From Hyphomicrobiales bacterium (GTDB taxonomy: Bacteria; Pseudomonadota; Alphaproteobacteria; Rhizobiales; Rhizobiaceae), in the NCBI GenBank assembly GCA_900466605.1, contig UBMU01000008.1:186001-250000 (forward strand): a stretch of DNA of 64,000 bases. Direction: 5' to 3'. A program made the translations under genes and the position numbers. Numbering within the stretch: the stretch's first letter is position 1; the number at the start of each line of letters is the position of its first letter. Shown piece after piece: positions 43,247 to 53,379 of this stretch. A model generated the notes under the pieces. It saw nothing but the letters and a program-made list of their open reading frames with translations, searched no databases and had not been told where the DNA came from.

Positions 43247-44194
43247 ATGGAAATGCGCCGTCTTGGAAAAACTGGCCTTTCGATCGCCCCGATCGTCTTC
43301 GGAGGCAACGTCTTCGGCTGGACCGCCGACGAGAAGACGTCCTTCGACATTCTTGACGCCTTCTTCGACGCCGGCTTGAACACGATCGACACCGCCGACG
43401 TCTATTCGGCCTGGGTGCCGGGCAACAAGGGCGGCGATTCCGAGGAAATCATCGGCAAGTGGCTGAAGCGCGGCAAGGTTTCCCGCGACAAGGCTGTGAT
43501 CATCACCAAGGTCGGCTCCGACATGGGCCAGGGCAAGACGCTGAAGGAAACCTATATCCTCAAGGCGGTCGAGGATTCGCTACGCCGGCTGCAGACCGAC
43601 TATATCGATCTCTACCTCTCGCACTGGCCTGATGAGAACACGCCCTATGAGGAAACGCTCGGCGCCTTTGCCAAGCTGAAGCAGCAGGGCAAGATCCGCG
43701 CGATCGGCTGCTCCAATCTCGACGCGACGCAGCTTCAGGCGTCTTTCGATGCCGCCGAGAAAGCGGGCGTGCCACGCTACGACGTGATCCAGCCGGAATA
43801 CAATCTCTACGACCGCGCTCCCTTTGAAGGCCCGCTGGCCGATCTCTGCGTCAAGGAGGATATCGGCGTTATCACCTATTTCAGCCTCGCCGCCGGCTTC
43901 CTCTCAGGCAAGTACCGCAGCAAGGCTGATACCGAAGGAAAGGCACGCGGCGGCAAGGCAGGCGGCTATCTCGACGACAAGGGGCTGAAGATCCTTGCAG
44001 CACTCGACAAGGTCGCGGCGGAAACCGGCGCCAAGCCGGCCGAGATCGCGCTTGCATGGCTGCTGAGAAAGAAAGGCGTGACGGCGCCGATCGCCAGTGC
44101 CACCAGCCTGTCGCAACTTGACAGCCTGACCAAGTCGGCGACACTTTCGCTCTCCGACGACGCAATGGCGCTGCTCGACAAGGCCGGCGCCTAA
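43247..44194 (+). CDS. aldo/keto reductase
   Basis: A 315-aa TIM-barrel NADPH-dependent reductase. Catalytic parts: DTADVYSAWVPG (Asp, Tyr), TKVGSDMGQGK with Lys and LYLSHWPDENTP with His. The MEMRRLGKTGLSIAPIVFGGNVFGW start is the AKR family type. TTTAGGAGAG lies upstream. The next gene (GNAT) is 13 bp downstream and probably co-transcribed. Confidence 0.92.
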   Translation: MEMRRLGKTGLSIAPIVFGGNVFGWTADEKTSFDILDAFFDAGLNTIDTADVYSAWVPGNKGGDSEEIIGKWLKRGKVSRDKAVIITKVGSDMGQGKTLKETYILKAVEDSLRRLQTDYIDLYLSHWPDENTPYEETLGAFAKLKQQGKIRAIGCSNLDATQLQASFDAAEKAGVPRYDVIQPEYNLYDRAPFEGPLADLCVKEDIGVITYFSLAAGFLSGKYRSKADTEGKARGGKAGGYLDDKGLKILAALDKVAAETGAKPAEIALAWLLRKKGVTAPIASATSLSQLDSLTKSATLSLSDDAMALLDKAGA

Positions 44195-44207
44195 AGGGAG
44201 CGAGGCG

Positions 44208-44651
44208 ATGACCGTGACGATCCGCGATGCGAAGCCCGAGGACGAAGCGCGCTGGCGCGCGCTCTGGGCCGACTATCTCGCCTTCTACGAGGTCACGGTC
44301 GATCCTGACATCACCGATGCGACATGGCGCCGGGTCTTCGATCCGGCGTCAGCGATCTTCATGCGCGTCGCCGAGGTGGACGGCAAGGTGATGGGCTTCA
44401 CGCTCAGCCTGACGCATGAAGGGACATGGATCCGCGGCAAGGACTGCTATCTGGAAGACCTCTTCGTCGATGCTGACGCACGCGGCAAAGGCGTCGGTCG
44501 CGCCTTGATGGACGACCTCGTCTCGCTCTGCGGGAAGAACGGCTGGTCGCGGCTCTACTGGCACACCAGCGAGCAGAACAAGACGGCGCGAGCGCTCTAC
44601 GACAGCTACGTCGAAAACGACGGGCACATCCGCTACCGCGTCAACTTCTGA
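44208..44651 (+). CDS. GNAT family N-acetyltransferase
   Basis: A 147-aa acetyltransferase with the acetyl-CoA binding pattern LEDLFVDADARGKGVGRALMDDLV (R-G-x-G-x-G/A) and YWHTSEQNKTARALYDSY near the end. The substrate is unknown. Its 3' end overlaps the convergent M15-like gene by 11 bp. Confidence 0.9.
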   Translation: MTVTIRDAKPEDEARWRALWADYLAFYEVTVDPDITDATWRRVFDPASAIFMRVAEVDGKVMGFTLSLTHEGTWIRGKDCYLEDLFVDADARGKGVGRALMDDLVSLCGKNGWSRLYWHTSEQNKTARALYDSYVENDGHIRYRVNF

Positions 44652-45258
44652 GCGGCGGGAAACCCTCGTAGAGGCTGGCGTGGCTGCCCGCCCAGTTTTC
44701 CATCCCCGGCTTCGTCAATATGCCGCGCGGCCGGACATAGCTCTGGATGACGCGGCGCGGCCGCTCGTGCCACTGGATGTTGAAAGCCCAGAGCTTCGGG
44801 AAAAAGCAGAGCGCGGCATAGGGCAGATGATCGTGGATCCACCAGGCAAGCCGCTGCCAGTCCTCCTCGTTGCTGTAATTATCGATCATCCACGGGACGA
44901 CGACGCAGGCTGTTGCCCCCATGCAGCCGTCGAGATCGCGAAGGTCCCAGATGTGATCGGCGGCCGTTGCGGCATTTGACGAGCAATTGAGATTGTTGCG
45001 GTTGCCGAACTGGTTGACCTCGGGCGAACGATAGCCGGAACGGATGTGCAGCCGGCCGAAGGTGGCCTGCAGGGGTTCCAGCAGTTCCTCGCAGAGCCGC
45101 CTCCCCGCCTCGATCGCCAGATCGGGATTTTCGGGAATATTGGGAATGCGATAGAAATCGGCGATCTCGGAGTGCAGGAAATCGCGGAGGAAGAAATTCT
45201 TCGAAAGACGCGCACGCCCGAGTTCTTCCAGGCCCTTCATCGATCCAGGTTTCTTCAC
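44641..45258 (-). CDS. peptidase M15-like protein
   Basis: A 205-aa protein with similarity of pattern to M15 carboxypeptidase-fold proteins: LSKNFFLRDFLHSEIADFYRIPN, ARRLCEELLEPLQ-like GRRLCEELLEPLQATFGRLHIRSGYRSPEVN, then AADHIWDLRD, with a His/Asp pair like the zinc ligands. It has no signal peptide and lacks a clear second HxH motif, so peptidase activity is doubtful. It starts at GTG 45258 with GGGAG upstream. It may be a phage-derived or cytoplasmic member. Confidence 0.6.
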   Translation of the reverse strand: MKKPGSMKGLEELGRARLSKNFFLRDFLHSEIADFYRIPNIPENPDLAIEAGRRLCEELLEPLQATFGRLHIRSGYRSPEVNQFGNRNNLNCSSNAATAADHIWDLRDLDGCMGATACVVVPWMIDNYSNEEDWQRLAWWIHDHLPYAALCFFPKLWAFNIQWHERPRRVIQSYVRPRGILTKPGMENWAGSHASLYEGFPPLRS

Positions 45259-45401
45259 ACAAGGCTCCCATTGCTTGACAGCCTCAGTCTGCCGTCTCTG
45301 CCGATCGGCGCAACCCGAAAAACTGCCGGAACAATTAGCGTCCTCTTATCTTACCCTTTCGTCCGCGCTTCGCGGTTCTCCACACAACAAGGGAAGAGAC
45401 A

Positions 45402-45896
45402 ATGGCCAAAGAAAAGACGCTCGACGATCTGTTCTACGATACGCTGAAAGACATCTATTTTGCCGAACGGCAGATCCTGCGTGCCCTGCCGAAGATGGCG
45501 CGGGCGGCCCAATCGCAAGAGCTGAAAGCCGGCTTCGAAAAGCATCGCGAGCAAACGGAAGGCCATGTCGAACGTCTGCAGCAAGTCTTCGAACTTGTCG
45601 GCAAGCGCGCCCAGGGAAAGACGTGCGAAGCGATCCAGGGCATTATTGCCGAAGGCGAAGAGATCATCGATGAGTTCAAGGGCTCGCCGGCGATCGATGC
45701 TGGTCTCATCTCCGCAGCGCAAGCCGTCGAGCACTACGAGATCGCCCGCTACGGCACGCTGAAGACCTGGGCGCAGACGCTTGGCAAGAAGGACGTCGTT
45801 GCCCTGCTCGACAAGACGCTGCAGGAAGAAACCGCAACGGACAAGACGCTGTCACAGCTCGCCACGACGGCCGCGAACCAGAAGGCCGCAGCCTGA
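45402..45896 (+). CDS. YciE/YciF family ferritin-like protein (DUF892)
   Basis: A 164-aa helical-bundle protein of the YciE/YciF ferroxidase-fold family: TLDDLFYDTLKDIYFAERQILRALPKMARAAQ, EKHREQTEGHVERLQQVFE and SAAQAVEHYEIARYGTLKTWA, with Glu and His metal-ligand candidates in each helix. Stress-associated in enterobacteria. GGGAAGAGAC precedes the ATG. Stand-alone gene. Confidence 0.9.
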   Translation: MAKEKTLDDLFYDTLKDIYFAERQILRALPKMARAAQSQELKAGFEKHREQTEGHVERLQQVFELVGKRAQGKTCEAIQGIIAEGEEIIDEFKGSPAIDAGLISAAQAVEHYEIARYGTLKTWAQTLGKKDVVALLDKTLQEETATDKTLSQLATTAANQKAAA

Positions 45897-45940
45897 TTGC
45901 CTGTTCTATCGGAGTGGATGCCGCCAGGCATCCCTCCGCC

Positions 45941-46831
45941 TCAGGCAACGTATCGAAAGAAGTCGATGAAGGCGCGCAAGGCCGGTCGCATTTGGCGACG
46001 GCTCGGATAATAGATGAACGGGCCCGGATAGGGCGAGCACCAGTCCTCCAACACGCGAATGAGCTTGCCGCTTGCCAGCTCATCCTCGACACGCAGGTCG
46101 AAGAGATAGGCGAGGCCCACGCCGTTCAATGCGGCGATGAGCGCCAGCCTGTCCTCGCTGACGATCAATGGACCATCGACCGCGACCACCAGTTCCCGGC
46201 CATCCTTTTCGAATTCCCAGCGATAGATCGTGCCATTGGTAAAGCGGCGCTTGATGCAGCGATGGTGGACGAGATCGGAAGGATGCAGCGGTTTCGGATG
46301 CCGCTCGAAATACTCGGCCGATCCGGCAATGACGGTCGTCAGGTTCGGCGAGGCCCGCACGGCGATCATATCCGCCTCAAGGCTTTCCTCCAGGCGGATG
46401 CCGGCATCGAAGCCTTCGCGCACGATGTCGATGAAACCGTCCTCGTTGGCGATCTCTAGGGTGATGTCGGGATAGCGGTTCAGGAATTCGCCGAGCCGCG
46501 GCGCAAGCAGGATATCCGAGGCAAAGCGCGGCGCTGTGACGCGCAGATTGCCGGCCGGTCGTCCACTCGCTTCGGTGACGGCTTCCAGCGCGATGCCGAT
46601 CTCATCCAGCGCCGGCTTCAGGCGCTGCAGCAACAGCCGCCCCTCCTCCGTCGGCGCCACACTGCGCGTCGTTCGTGCCAGCAGCCGGACCCCAAGGCTT
46701 TCCTCCAGGCTTGAGACGGCATGGCTGACCGCCGAGGGCGCGATCTGCAATTCCTTGGCGGCGGCGCGAAAACTCCGCCGCTCGGAGACGGCGGCAAGGA
46801 CGGCGAGTTGAGCGAGCTGAGTTCGGTTCAT
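45941..46831 (-). CDS. LysR family transcriptional regulator
   Basis: LTTR of 296 aa. Winged HTH at the N-terminus (RTQLAQLAVLAAVSERRSFRAAAKELQIAPSAVSHAVSSLEESLGVRLLARTTRSVAPTEEG) and the co-inducer domain with LAPRLGEFLNRYPDITLEI, GFDAGIRL and HRCIKRR. Divergent from an aldo/keto reductase gene 124 bp away, which it probably regulates. Confidence 0.92.
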   Translation of the reverse strand: MNRTQLAQLAVLAAVSERRSFRAAAKELQIAPSAVSHAVSSLEESLGVRLLARTTRSVAPTEEGRLLLQRLKPALDEIGIALEAVTEASGRPAGNLRVTAPRFASDILLAPRLGEFLNRYPDITLEIANEDGFIDIVREGFDAGIRLEESLEADMIAVRASPNLTTVIAGSAEYFERHPKPLHPSDLVHHRCIKRRFTNGTIYRWEFEKDGRELVVAVDGPLIVSEDRLALIAALNGVGLAYLFDLRVEDELASGKLIRVLEDWCSPYPGPFIYYPSRRQMRPALRAFIDFFRYVA

Positions 46832-46897
46832 TGATCTATCAGTTAGAACAGCCCGTTATGTATTGCACGTATTTTTTGATGGCCGCTAGAGCGCTAG

Positions 46898-47947
<1,050 letters not shown>

Positions 47948-48042
47948 AGGTTGAAGCTTCGGATGCTGACCCACATCCTTCTTCGGCCTTGCCGCGCGCA
48001 GTCCCTGCACTATGCTAAGGACATGTTCTGGCGAGGTGAAGC

Positions 48043-48402
48043 ATGTCGGACCAGCAAGCAATCGAAGCAGTCGTTCATCTCTACGTGGAAGGCATGACCT
48101 TCGCGAACGAAGCCGCATTGCGGAAGGCCTTCCATCCGCAATGCGCGATCATCGGCCATTATGAAAACGCCGTAGAATGGCTGAGCCGTGACGAGTTCAT
48201 TGCCGCGATCGTCGCGGAGGGCTCGGCGCCGCCGACGACACAGCCGCATATGGACATCCAGATGCTCGATATCGTCGGCGATGCGGCAAGCGTGAAGGTC
48301 AGCGACGACTTCGCTGGCATGCGCTTTACCGACTATCTGTCGATGCTGAAGATCCAGGGCCGCTGGACGATCGTCAACAAGCTCTACTATCTCCACACAT
48401 AG
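48043..48402 (+). CDS. NTF2-like (lumazine-binding type) protein
   Basis: A 119-aa SnoaL/NTF2-fold protein: QQAIEAVVHLYVEGMTFANEAALRKAFHPQCAIIGH and, at the end, LSMLKIQGRWTIVNKLYYLH. This is the pattern of the 'putative lumazine-binding' subgroup. Function unknown. It begins 95 bp after the aldo/keto reductase and may be its companion. Confidence 0.85.
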   Translation: MSDQQAIEAVVHLYVEGMTFANEAALRKAFHPQCAIIGHYENAVEWLSRDEFIAAIVAEGSAPPTTQPHMDIQMLDIVGDAASVKVSDDFAGMRFTDYLSMLKIQGRWTIVNKLYYLHT

Positions 48403-48501
48403 AAAAGCCGGCGAGACGACGTCGGCCTCCGACGCTGGTGCTCTTTTCGCTCAGCGATCGCTTTTTCCGTACAGCATACAGGGATGGATGCCTTATCCGT
48501 C

Positions 48502-48611
48502 GTCACCCCGGACTTGATCCGGAGTCTAGCGCGTGCAAGTCCTTGCGCGCAAAAGGGCCTTTCGCACCGCAGACGCGATGCTGCTGGATGCCGGCTCAAG
48601 GCCGGCATGAC
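48502..48611. repeat. composite palindromic intergenic repeat
   Basis: Two related 28-base units face each other: positions 48502-48529 (core CCGGACTTGATCCGG) and 48584-48611 (core GCCGGCTCAAGGCCGGC). The first matches the reverse complement of the second at about 21 of 28 positions. The 'GTCA...CCGG-CTTGA-CCGG' style is a widespread dispersed element in rhizobial intergenic spacers. It fills most of the 304-bp gap 48403-48706, which holds no gene. Confidence 0.6.
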
Positions 48612-48651
48612 GGACAAAACGATCGCTCTGCAAAAAAGAGTGCTTCGTCAA

Positions 48652-48690
48652 AAGCAAAAGGCCGGCGAAACGATCGCCGGCCTTTTGCTT
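48652..48690 (-). terminator. strong terminator after pheT
   Basis: GCAAAAGGCCGGCGA and TCGCCGGCCTTTTGC form a perfect 15-bp stem with loop AACGA, extended by two A-T pairs. It lies 16 bp past the pheT stop. Its symmetry would also stop transcription arriving on the plus strand. Confidence 0.85.
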
Positions 48691-48706
48691 CAGAAGATCT
48701 TGCGCC

Positions 48707-51142
48707 TCAGGCTCTGAGGACACCGCCGGTGAATTTCGTCACGCTGGCAACGATCTTCTGCGTCAGCGCTTCGAAATCCTCGTCGGTCAGCGTGCGCTCG
48801 ACCGGCTGGATCTGCACCTCGATGGCGACCGACTTCTTGCCTTCGCCGAGCGACGGGCCTTCGAAGATGTCGAAGACGTTCACGCCCGTCACCAGCTTGC
48901 GATCTGCGCCGGTCGCTGCCTTGATGATCGCGCCTGCTTCCACCGACTTGTCGACGACGAAGGCGAAATCGCGCTTGACCGCCTGGAACGGCGAAAGCTC
49001 GAGCGCCGGCTTTGTGCGGGTCGCCTTCTTCTTCGGCTCGGCCATCGCGTCGATATAGACTTCGAAGCCTGAGAGAGCACCCGATACGTCGAGGGCTTCC
49101 AGCGTCGAGGGATGGAACTCGCCGAAATAGCCGAGAATGACCTTCGGGCCCATCTTGATCGTGCCGGAACGACCGGGGTGGTACCAATCAGGTCCACCCT
49201 GTTCGATCTGGATGTTGCCCATCGGCAGGCCGCAGGCCTCGATCACGGCTAGCGCATCGGCCTTGGCGTCGAAGACGTCGACCGGCTTGCCGCCGCCCTT
49301 GGCAGCGTTCAGCCACATGCGGCCGGCGCCGGCAAGCGAGGCGGTGCCCCGGCGGACACCGCCGGCAACGCGGCGCTGGCCCTCGGGGCGATCGTTCTCA
49401 TAGGTGCCGGAGACTTCGAAGATCGCGACGTCGCCGTAACCCTTGTCAGCATTGCGCTGGGCAGCCGTGAGCAGGCCAGGCAGCAGCGAGGGACGCATGT
49501 CGGACATGTCAGCCGCGATCGGGTTGGCAAGCTTCAGTGCCGGCGAGCCGCCGCCGAAGAGCCTTGCCTGATCTTCCGCGATGAACGACCAGGTGACGGC
49601 TTCCAGCATGCCGCGCGAGGCGAGCGCGCGCTTGGCAGTGCGGGTGCGGATCTGCAGCGTCGTCAGGATCTTGCCGTTGACGGCTGCATGGCTTTCCAGC
49701 GGCGCCGGCTTGATGTTGTCGACGCCGTGGATGCGCATGACTTCTTCGACGAGGTCGGCTTTGCCGTCGACATCAGGACGCCAGGAGGGAACGGCGACGG
49801 AAACGCGCTCGCCGGAACCGGTGACCTTGAAGCCGAGGCGCGTCAGGATCTCGACGCTCTCCTCGGTGGAGACCTCGAGGCCGGTCAGGCGCTTGACCTC
49901 GGAGAAGGGGAAATTGACGATCTTGGGCTCATAACCCTTGTAGCCGACGACATCGGCCTTGGCCGCCGTACCGCCGCAGAGTTCGACGACCAGTTCGGTG
50001 GTGCGCTCGATGCCGGGGACCATATACTCAGGATCGACGCCGCGTTCGAAGCGGTAGCGGGCATCGGTGATGATGCCGAGGCCACGGCCGGACTTTGCGA
50101 TGTTCATCGGATCCCAGAGAGCGCTCTCGATCAGGACGTCAACGGTGTTCTCATCGCAGCCGGAATGCTCGCCGCCCATGATGCCGCCGATCGACTCGAT
50201 GCCATCGGCGTCCGTGATCACGACATTGTTGGGCCCAAGCTTGTACTCGCGCTGATCGAGCGCCAGCACCGTCTCGCCATCCCTCGCGCGGCGGACGGTC
50301 AGGTTGCCCTTGACCTTGGCGGCGTCGAAAACGTGCATCGGACGACCCTGGTCGAAGGTCATGTAGTTGGTGATGTCGACGAGCGCGTTGATCGGACGCA
50401 GGCCGATCGCCAGCAGGCGCTGCTGCATCCACTTCGGGCTCGGGCCGTTCTTGACGCCGCGTACGAGGCGGAGCGCAAAGCCCGGGCAAAGCTTCTCGTC
50501 ATCGAGGTCGAGCGTCACCTTGACCGGCGTCTCGCCTTCGACGGCGAAGGACGGCGCGGGCCGTGTCTTCAGCGTGCCGAGGCCGGATGCCGCCAGATCG
50601 CGGGCGATACCGTAGATCGAGGTGCAGTCCGGACGGTTCGGCGTCAGGTTGATCTCGATCATGGGATCGTCGAGATGCGCGTAGGCGGCGAAAGAGGTGC
50701 CGACAGGCGCATCTGCAGGCAGGTCGATGATGCCGTCGTGGCTGTCGGACATGTTCAGCTCCTTTTCGGAGCACATCATGCCTTGGCTTTCGACGCCTCT
50801 GATCTTGCCGACGCCGAGCGTGACGTCGATACCCGGCACATAATCGCCCGGCCGCGCCAGCGCGCCCACGAGACCTGCGCGGGCATTCGGCGCACCGCAG
50901 ACGATCTGCAACGGCTTGCCGCCGTTCACATCAGGACCGGCATCAACCGACAGCACCTTCAGGCGATCGGCCTCCGGATGCTTTTCAGCCGACAAAACTC
51001 GGGCGATGACGAAGGGCTTGTAGGCCGCCTTGTCGTCGACATCTTCGACCTCGAGCCCGATCTCGGTCAGGCGCTTGCAGATTTCATCGAGGGTCGCATC
51101 CGTTTCCAGATGATCCTTCAGCCAGGAAAGTGTGAACTTCAT
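48707..51142 (-). CDS. pheT: phenylalanine-tRNA ligase beta subunit
   Basis: Large subunit (811 aa) of the heterotetrameric enzyme. It has the full domain order: core start [37 protein letters not shown]/tRNA-binding region with [20 protein letters not shown]3/B4 editing domain with [14 protein letters not shown] and [23 protein letters not shown]5 region, catalytic-like domain, and C-terminal anticodon-binding FDX-ACB domain ([16 protein letters not shown]). It is 15 bp downstream of pheS on the same strand. Confidence 0.96.
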   Translation of the reverse strand: MKFTLSWLKDHLETDATLDEICKRLTEIGLEVEDVDDKAAYKPFVIARVLSAEKHPEADRLKVLSVDAGPDVNGGKPLQIVCGAPNARAGLVGALARPGDYVPGIDVTLGVGKIRGVESQGMMCSEKELNMSDSHDGIIDLPADAPVGTSFAAYAHLDDPMIEINLTPNRPDCTSIYGIARDLAASGLGTLKTRPAPSFAVEGETPVKVTLDLDDEKLCPGFALRLVRGVKNGPSPKWMQQRLLAIGLRPINALVDITNYMTFDQGRPMHVFDAAKVKGNLTVRRARDGETVLALDQREYKLGPNNVVITDADGIESIGGIMGGEHSGCDENTVDVLIESALWDPMNIAKSGRGLGIITDARYRFERGVDPEYMVPGIERTTELVVELCGGTAAKADVVGYKGYEPKIVNFPFSEVKRLTGLEVSTEESVEILTRLGFKVTGSGERVSVAVPSWRPDVDGKADLVEEVMRIHGVDNIKPAPLESHAAVNGKILTTLQIRTRTAKRALASRGMLEAVTWSFIAEDQARLFGGGSPALKLANPIAADMSDMRPSLLPGLLTAAQRNADKGYGDVAIFEVSGTYENDRPEGQRRVAGGVRRGTASLAGAGRMWLNAAKGGGKPVDVFDAKADALAVIEACGLPMGNIQIEQGGPDWYHPGRSGTIKMGPKVILGYFGEFHPSTLEALDVSGALSGFEVYIDAMAEPKKKATRTKPALELSPFQAVKRDFAFVVDKSVEAGAIIKAATGADRKLVTGVNVFDIFEGPSLGEGKKSVAIEVQIQPVERTLTDEDFEALTQKIVASVTKFTGGVLRA

Positions 51143-51157
51143 GATCTCTATCCTCCC

Positions 51158-52240
51158 TTACGCGCTCAGACCGCCGAACAGCGTCGGCATGTCGAGCGGG
51201 CGGAAGCCGTAATGGGTCATCCAGCGGACATCGGCGTTGAAGAAGTCACGCAGGTCGGGCATGCCGTATTTCAGCATGGCGATGCGGTCGAGGCCCATGC
51301 CCCAGGCAAAGCCCTGATATTCATCGGGATCGAGACCACCTGATCGCAGCACGTTCGGGTGCACCATGCCGCAGCCGAGGATTTCCATCCAGTCGGTGCC
51401 TTCGCCGAACTTGACGATCGGGCCGGAACGGTCGCACTGGATGTCGACCTCGAAGGACGGTTCGGTGAACGGGAAGAACGACGGGCGGAAGCGCATCGTC
51501 ACGCTGTCGACCTCGAAGAAGGTCTTGCAGAACTCTTCGAGCACCCAGCGGATATTGGCGACATTCGCCTTCTTGTCGACGACCAGGCCCTCGACCTGAT
51601 GGAACATCGGCGAGTGCGTGGCGTCCGAATCCTGGCGGTAGGTCTTGCCGGGGATGATGATGCGGATCGGCGGCTTCTGCGCTTCCATGGTGCGCACCTG
51701 CACCGGCGAGGTGTGCGTGCGCAGCACCTTGCGCTCACCATTCTCATCCGGATTGAAGAAGAAGGTGTCGTGCATCTCGCGGGCCGGGTGGCCTTCGGGG
51801 AAGTTCAGCGCCGTGAAATTGTAATAGTCGGTCTCGACATCGGGACCTTCGGCAATCGAGAAGCCCATGTCGCCGAAGATCGCGGTGATCTCGTCGATGA
51901 TCTGGCTGATCGGATGGATGCGGCCGCGCTCGGCCGGCGACGAACGCACCGGCAGGCTGACGTCGACCGTCTCGGCCTTCAGGCGCGCGTCGATCGCGAC
52001 CTTCTTGAGCTCGGCCTTGCGTTCCGCGATCGCGTCGGTGACGGCGTTCTTCAACGCGTTGATCGCCGCGCCGCGCGTCTGGCGCTCTTCCGGCGTCATC
52101 GACCCGAGCGTCTTCAGGAGCTCGGAGACCGAACCCTTCTTGCCGAGTGCGCCGACACGCACGGCTTCGATCGCCGGCTCGTCGGCAGCGGCTGCCACGT
52201 CAGACAGAAGTTGCTTTTCCAGGGTTTCGAGTTCGGTCAT
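51158..52240 (-). CDS. pheS: phenylalanine-tRNA ligase alpha subunit
   Basis: Catalytic subunit (360 aa) of class II architecture. N-terminal coiled coil ([39 protein letters not shown]), motif 1 near [38 protein letters not shown], motif 2 around [20 protein letters not shown] [10 protein letters not shown], and motif 3 in [31 protein letters not shown]. The ATG at 52240 gives the conserved start; an upstream in-frame start adds 14 unrelated residues. Confidence 0.95.
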   Translation of the reverse strand: MTELETLEKQLLSDVAAAADEPAIEAVRVGALGKKGSVSELLKTLGSMTPEERQTRGAAINALKNAVTDAIAERKAELKKVAIDARLKAETVDVSLPVRSSPAERGRIHPISQIIDEITAIFGDMGFSIAEGPDVETDYYNFTALNFPEGHPAREMHDTFFFNPDENGERKVLRTHTSPVQVRTMEAQKPPIRIIIPGKTYRQDSDATHSPMFHQVEGLVVDKKANVANIRWVLEEFCKTFFEVDSVTMRFRPSFFPFTEPSFEVDIQCDRSGPIVKFGEGTDWMEILGCGMVHPNVLRSGGLDPDEYQGFAWGMGLDRIAMLKYGMPDLRDFFNADVRWMTHYGFRPLDMPTLFGGLSA

Positions 52241-52434
52241 CTTTTCCTGCCTCACAGGGCGTAAGTCTTGTCGATAATTCACGAAACTTGCTTCAGATAG
52301 CTGGTCGCCACGATGAAACGTCGCAGATCACTACCCATGTGCACGCGGCCAATCAACCGGTCACACCACAAAAAGCCCGCGACGTCGAAAGAGGAGCGCC
52401 TAAGCCGTCTCAATCACATCGCGCCAAATGCAAA

Positions 52435-52465
52435 GAACCCGCGCAAGCCTGGCCAGCGCGGGTTC
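52435..52465 (-). terminator. terminator-like hairpin after rplT
   Basis: GAACCCGCGC and GCGCGGGTTC form a perfect 10-bp stem with an 11-base loop, followed on the minus strand by TTTGCATTT. It separates rplT from pheS, with 195 bp of further spacer before the pheS start in which I see no gene. Confidence 0.6.
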
Positions 52466-52500
52466 CAAATCATCGAAGCAAAAGCTCTGATAGCGCCGGC

Positions 52501-52905
52501 TTAGTTGACGGCTGCTTCAAACTCGTTCTTCGTACCGGCGTCCTTCAGGTACTCGAGAGCCTTCTTGGAGGCTGCGACGAGCGCACCGAATGCTTCCGGC
52601 TCATGGATAGCCATGTCGGAGAGAACCTTACGGTCGACTTCGATGCCAGCCTTGTTCAGGCCGTCGATGAAGCGGCCGTAGGTCAGGCCGAATTCGCGGA
52701 CAGCAGCGTTGATACGCTGGATCCAGAGGGCGCGGAAGTTGCGCTTGTTGATCTTGCGGTCGCGGTAAGCGTACTGCTTCGAACGATCGACAGCAGCCTT
52801 CGCGGCGCGGATGGTGTTCTTGCGACGGCCGTAAAAGCCCTTAGCGGCCTTCAGAACCTTCTTGTGCTTGGCGTGGGCGGTAACGCCTCTTTTTACACGT
52901 GCCAT
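52501..52905 (-). CDS. rplT: 50S ribosomal protein L20
   Basis: L20 of 134 aa with family sequence [83 protein letters not shown]. Assembly protein of the large subunit. 40 bp after rpmI on the same strand. In other bacteria L20 represses its own operon by binding leader RNA. Confidence 0.98.
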   Translation of the reverse strand: MARVKRGVTAHAKHKKVLKAAKGFYGRRKNTIRAAKAAVDRSKQYAYRDRKINKRNFRALWIQRINAAVREFGLTYGRFIDGLNKAGIEVDRKVLSDMAIHEPEAFGALVAASKKALEYLKDAGTKNEFEAAVN

Positions 52906-52945
52906 TTCATGATCTCCTTAAATCTAAAGCGTTCGCGGAATAGTC

Positions 52946-53149
52946 TTAGAGACCGTTCGGCAGGTAGTTCTTCACGACCTTGCGGCCATCAGGTTCTGCG
53001 AGAACCATGGTGCCACGTGCATCGCGGATGAACTTGTTGGAACGCTTGATCATGCCATGGCGCTTGCCAGCAGCTGCAGCCTTGACCTTGCCGGTCGCGG
53101 TGATCTTGAACCGCTTCTTGGCGGAGGACTTCGTCTTCATCTTGGGCAT
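52946..53149 (-). CDS. rpmI: 50S ribosomal protein L35
   Basis: L35 of 67 aa: [67 protein letters not shown], shown here only in family terms. First gene of the rpmI-rplT unit, with its own promoter about 180 bp upstream and a long leader, instead of directly following infC. Confidence 0.97.
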   Translation of the reverse strand: MPKMKTKSSAKKRFKITATGKVKAAAAGKRHGMIKRSNKFIRDARGTMVLAEPDGRKVVKNYLPNGL

Positions 53150-53330
53150 TTTGCTACTCCGTTTCTATACTCCCTGCGCTTCATCAAAGAAGCCTTCCTG
53201 CGATGTCCGGTATCCGGCCGTCGCAACAAGGTGCGGGAGCGTTGTTGTTGATCTGCGGCTCCGGTGACGAACCGTTCCGCAAGCATTCGAAACCGCCACG
53301 GCATGCCCTGCCGGTCAGTTCGGACGCGCG

Positions 53331-53359
53331 CTTATAACCGCAGCGTCATAAAAGTGCAA
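53331..53359 (-). promoter_or_regulatory. candidate sigma-70 promoter for rpmI-rplT
   Basis: On the minus strand TTGCAC and TATAAG are separated by exactly 17 bases. The start would be near 53324, giving a leader of about 175 nt before rpmI. It lies just past the stop of the histidine kinase gene (53380), showing that the ribosomal genes have an independent start. Confidence 0.6.
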
Positions 53360-53379
53360 CGGGGCGGCCAATGAATCTT

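Noticed and set aside
49688..51343. Long plus-strand frame opposite pheT
   Set aside because: Antisense shadow of a conserved essential gene; low-complexity Asp/Ala/Arg composition and no ribosome site.
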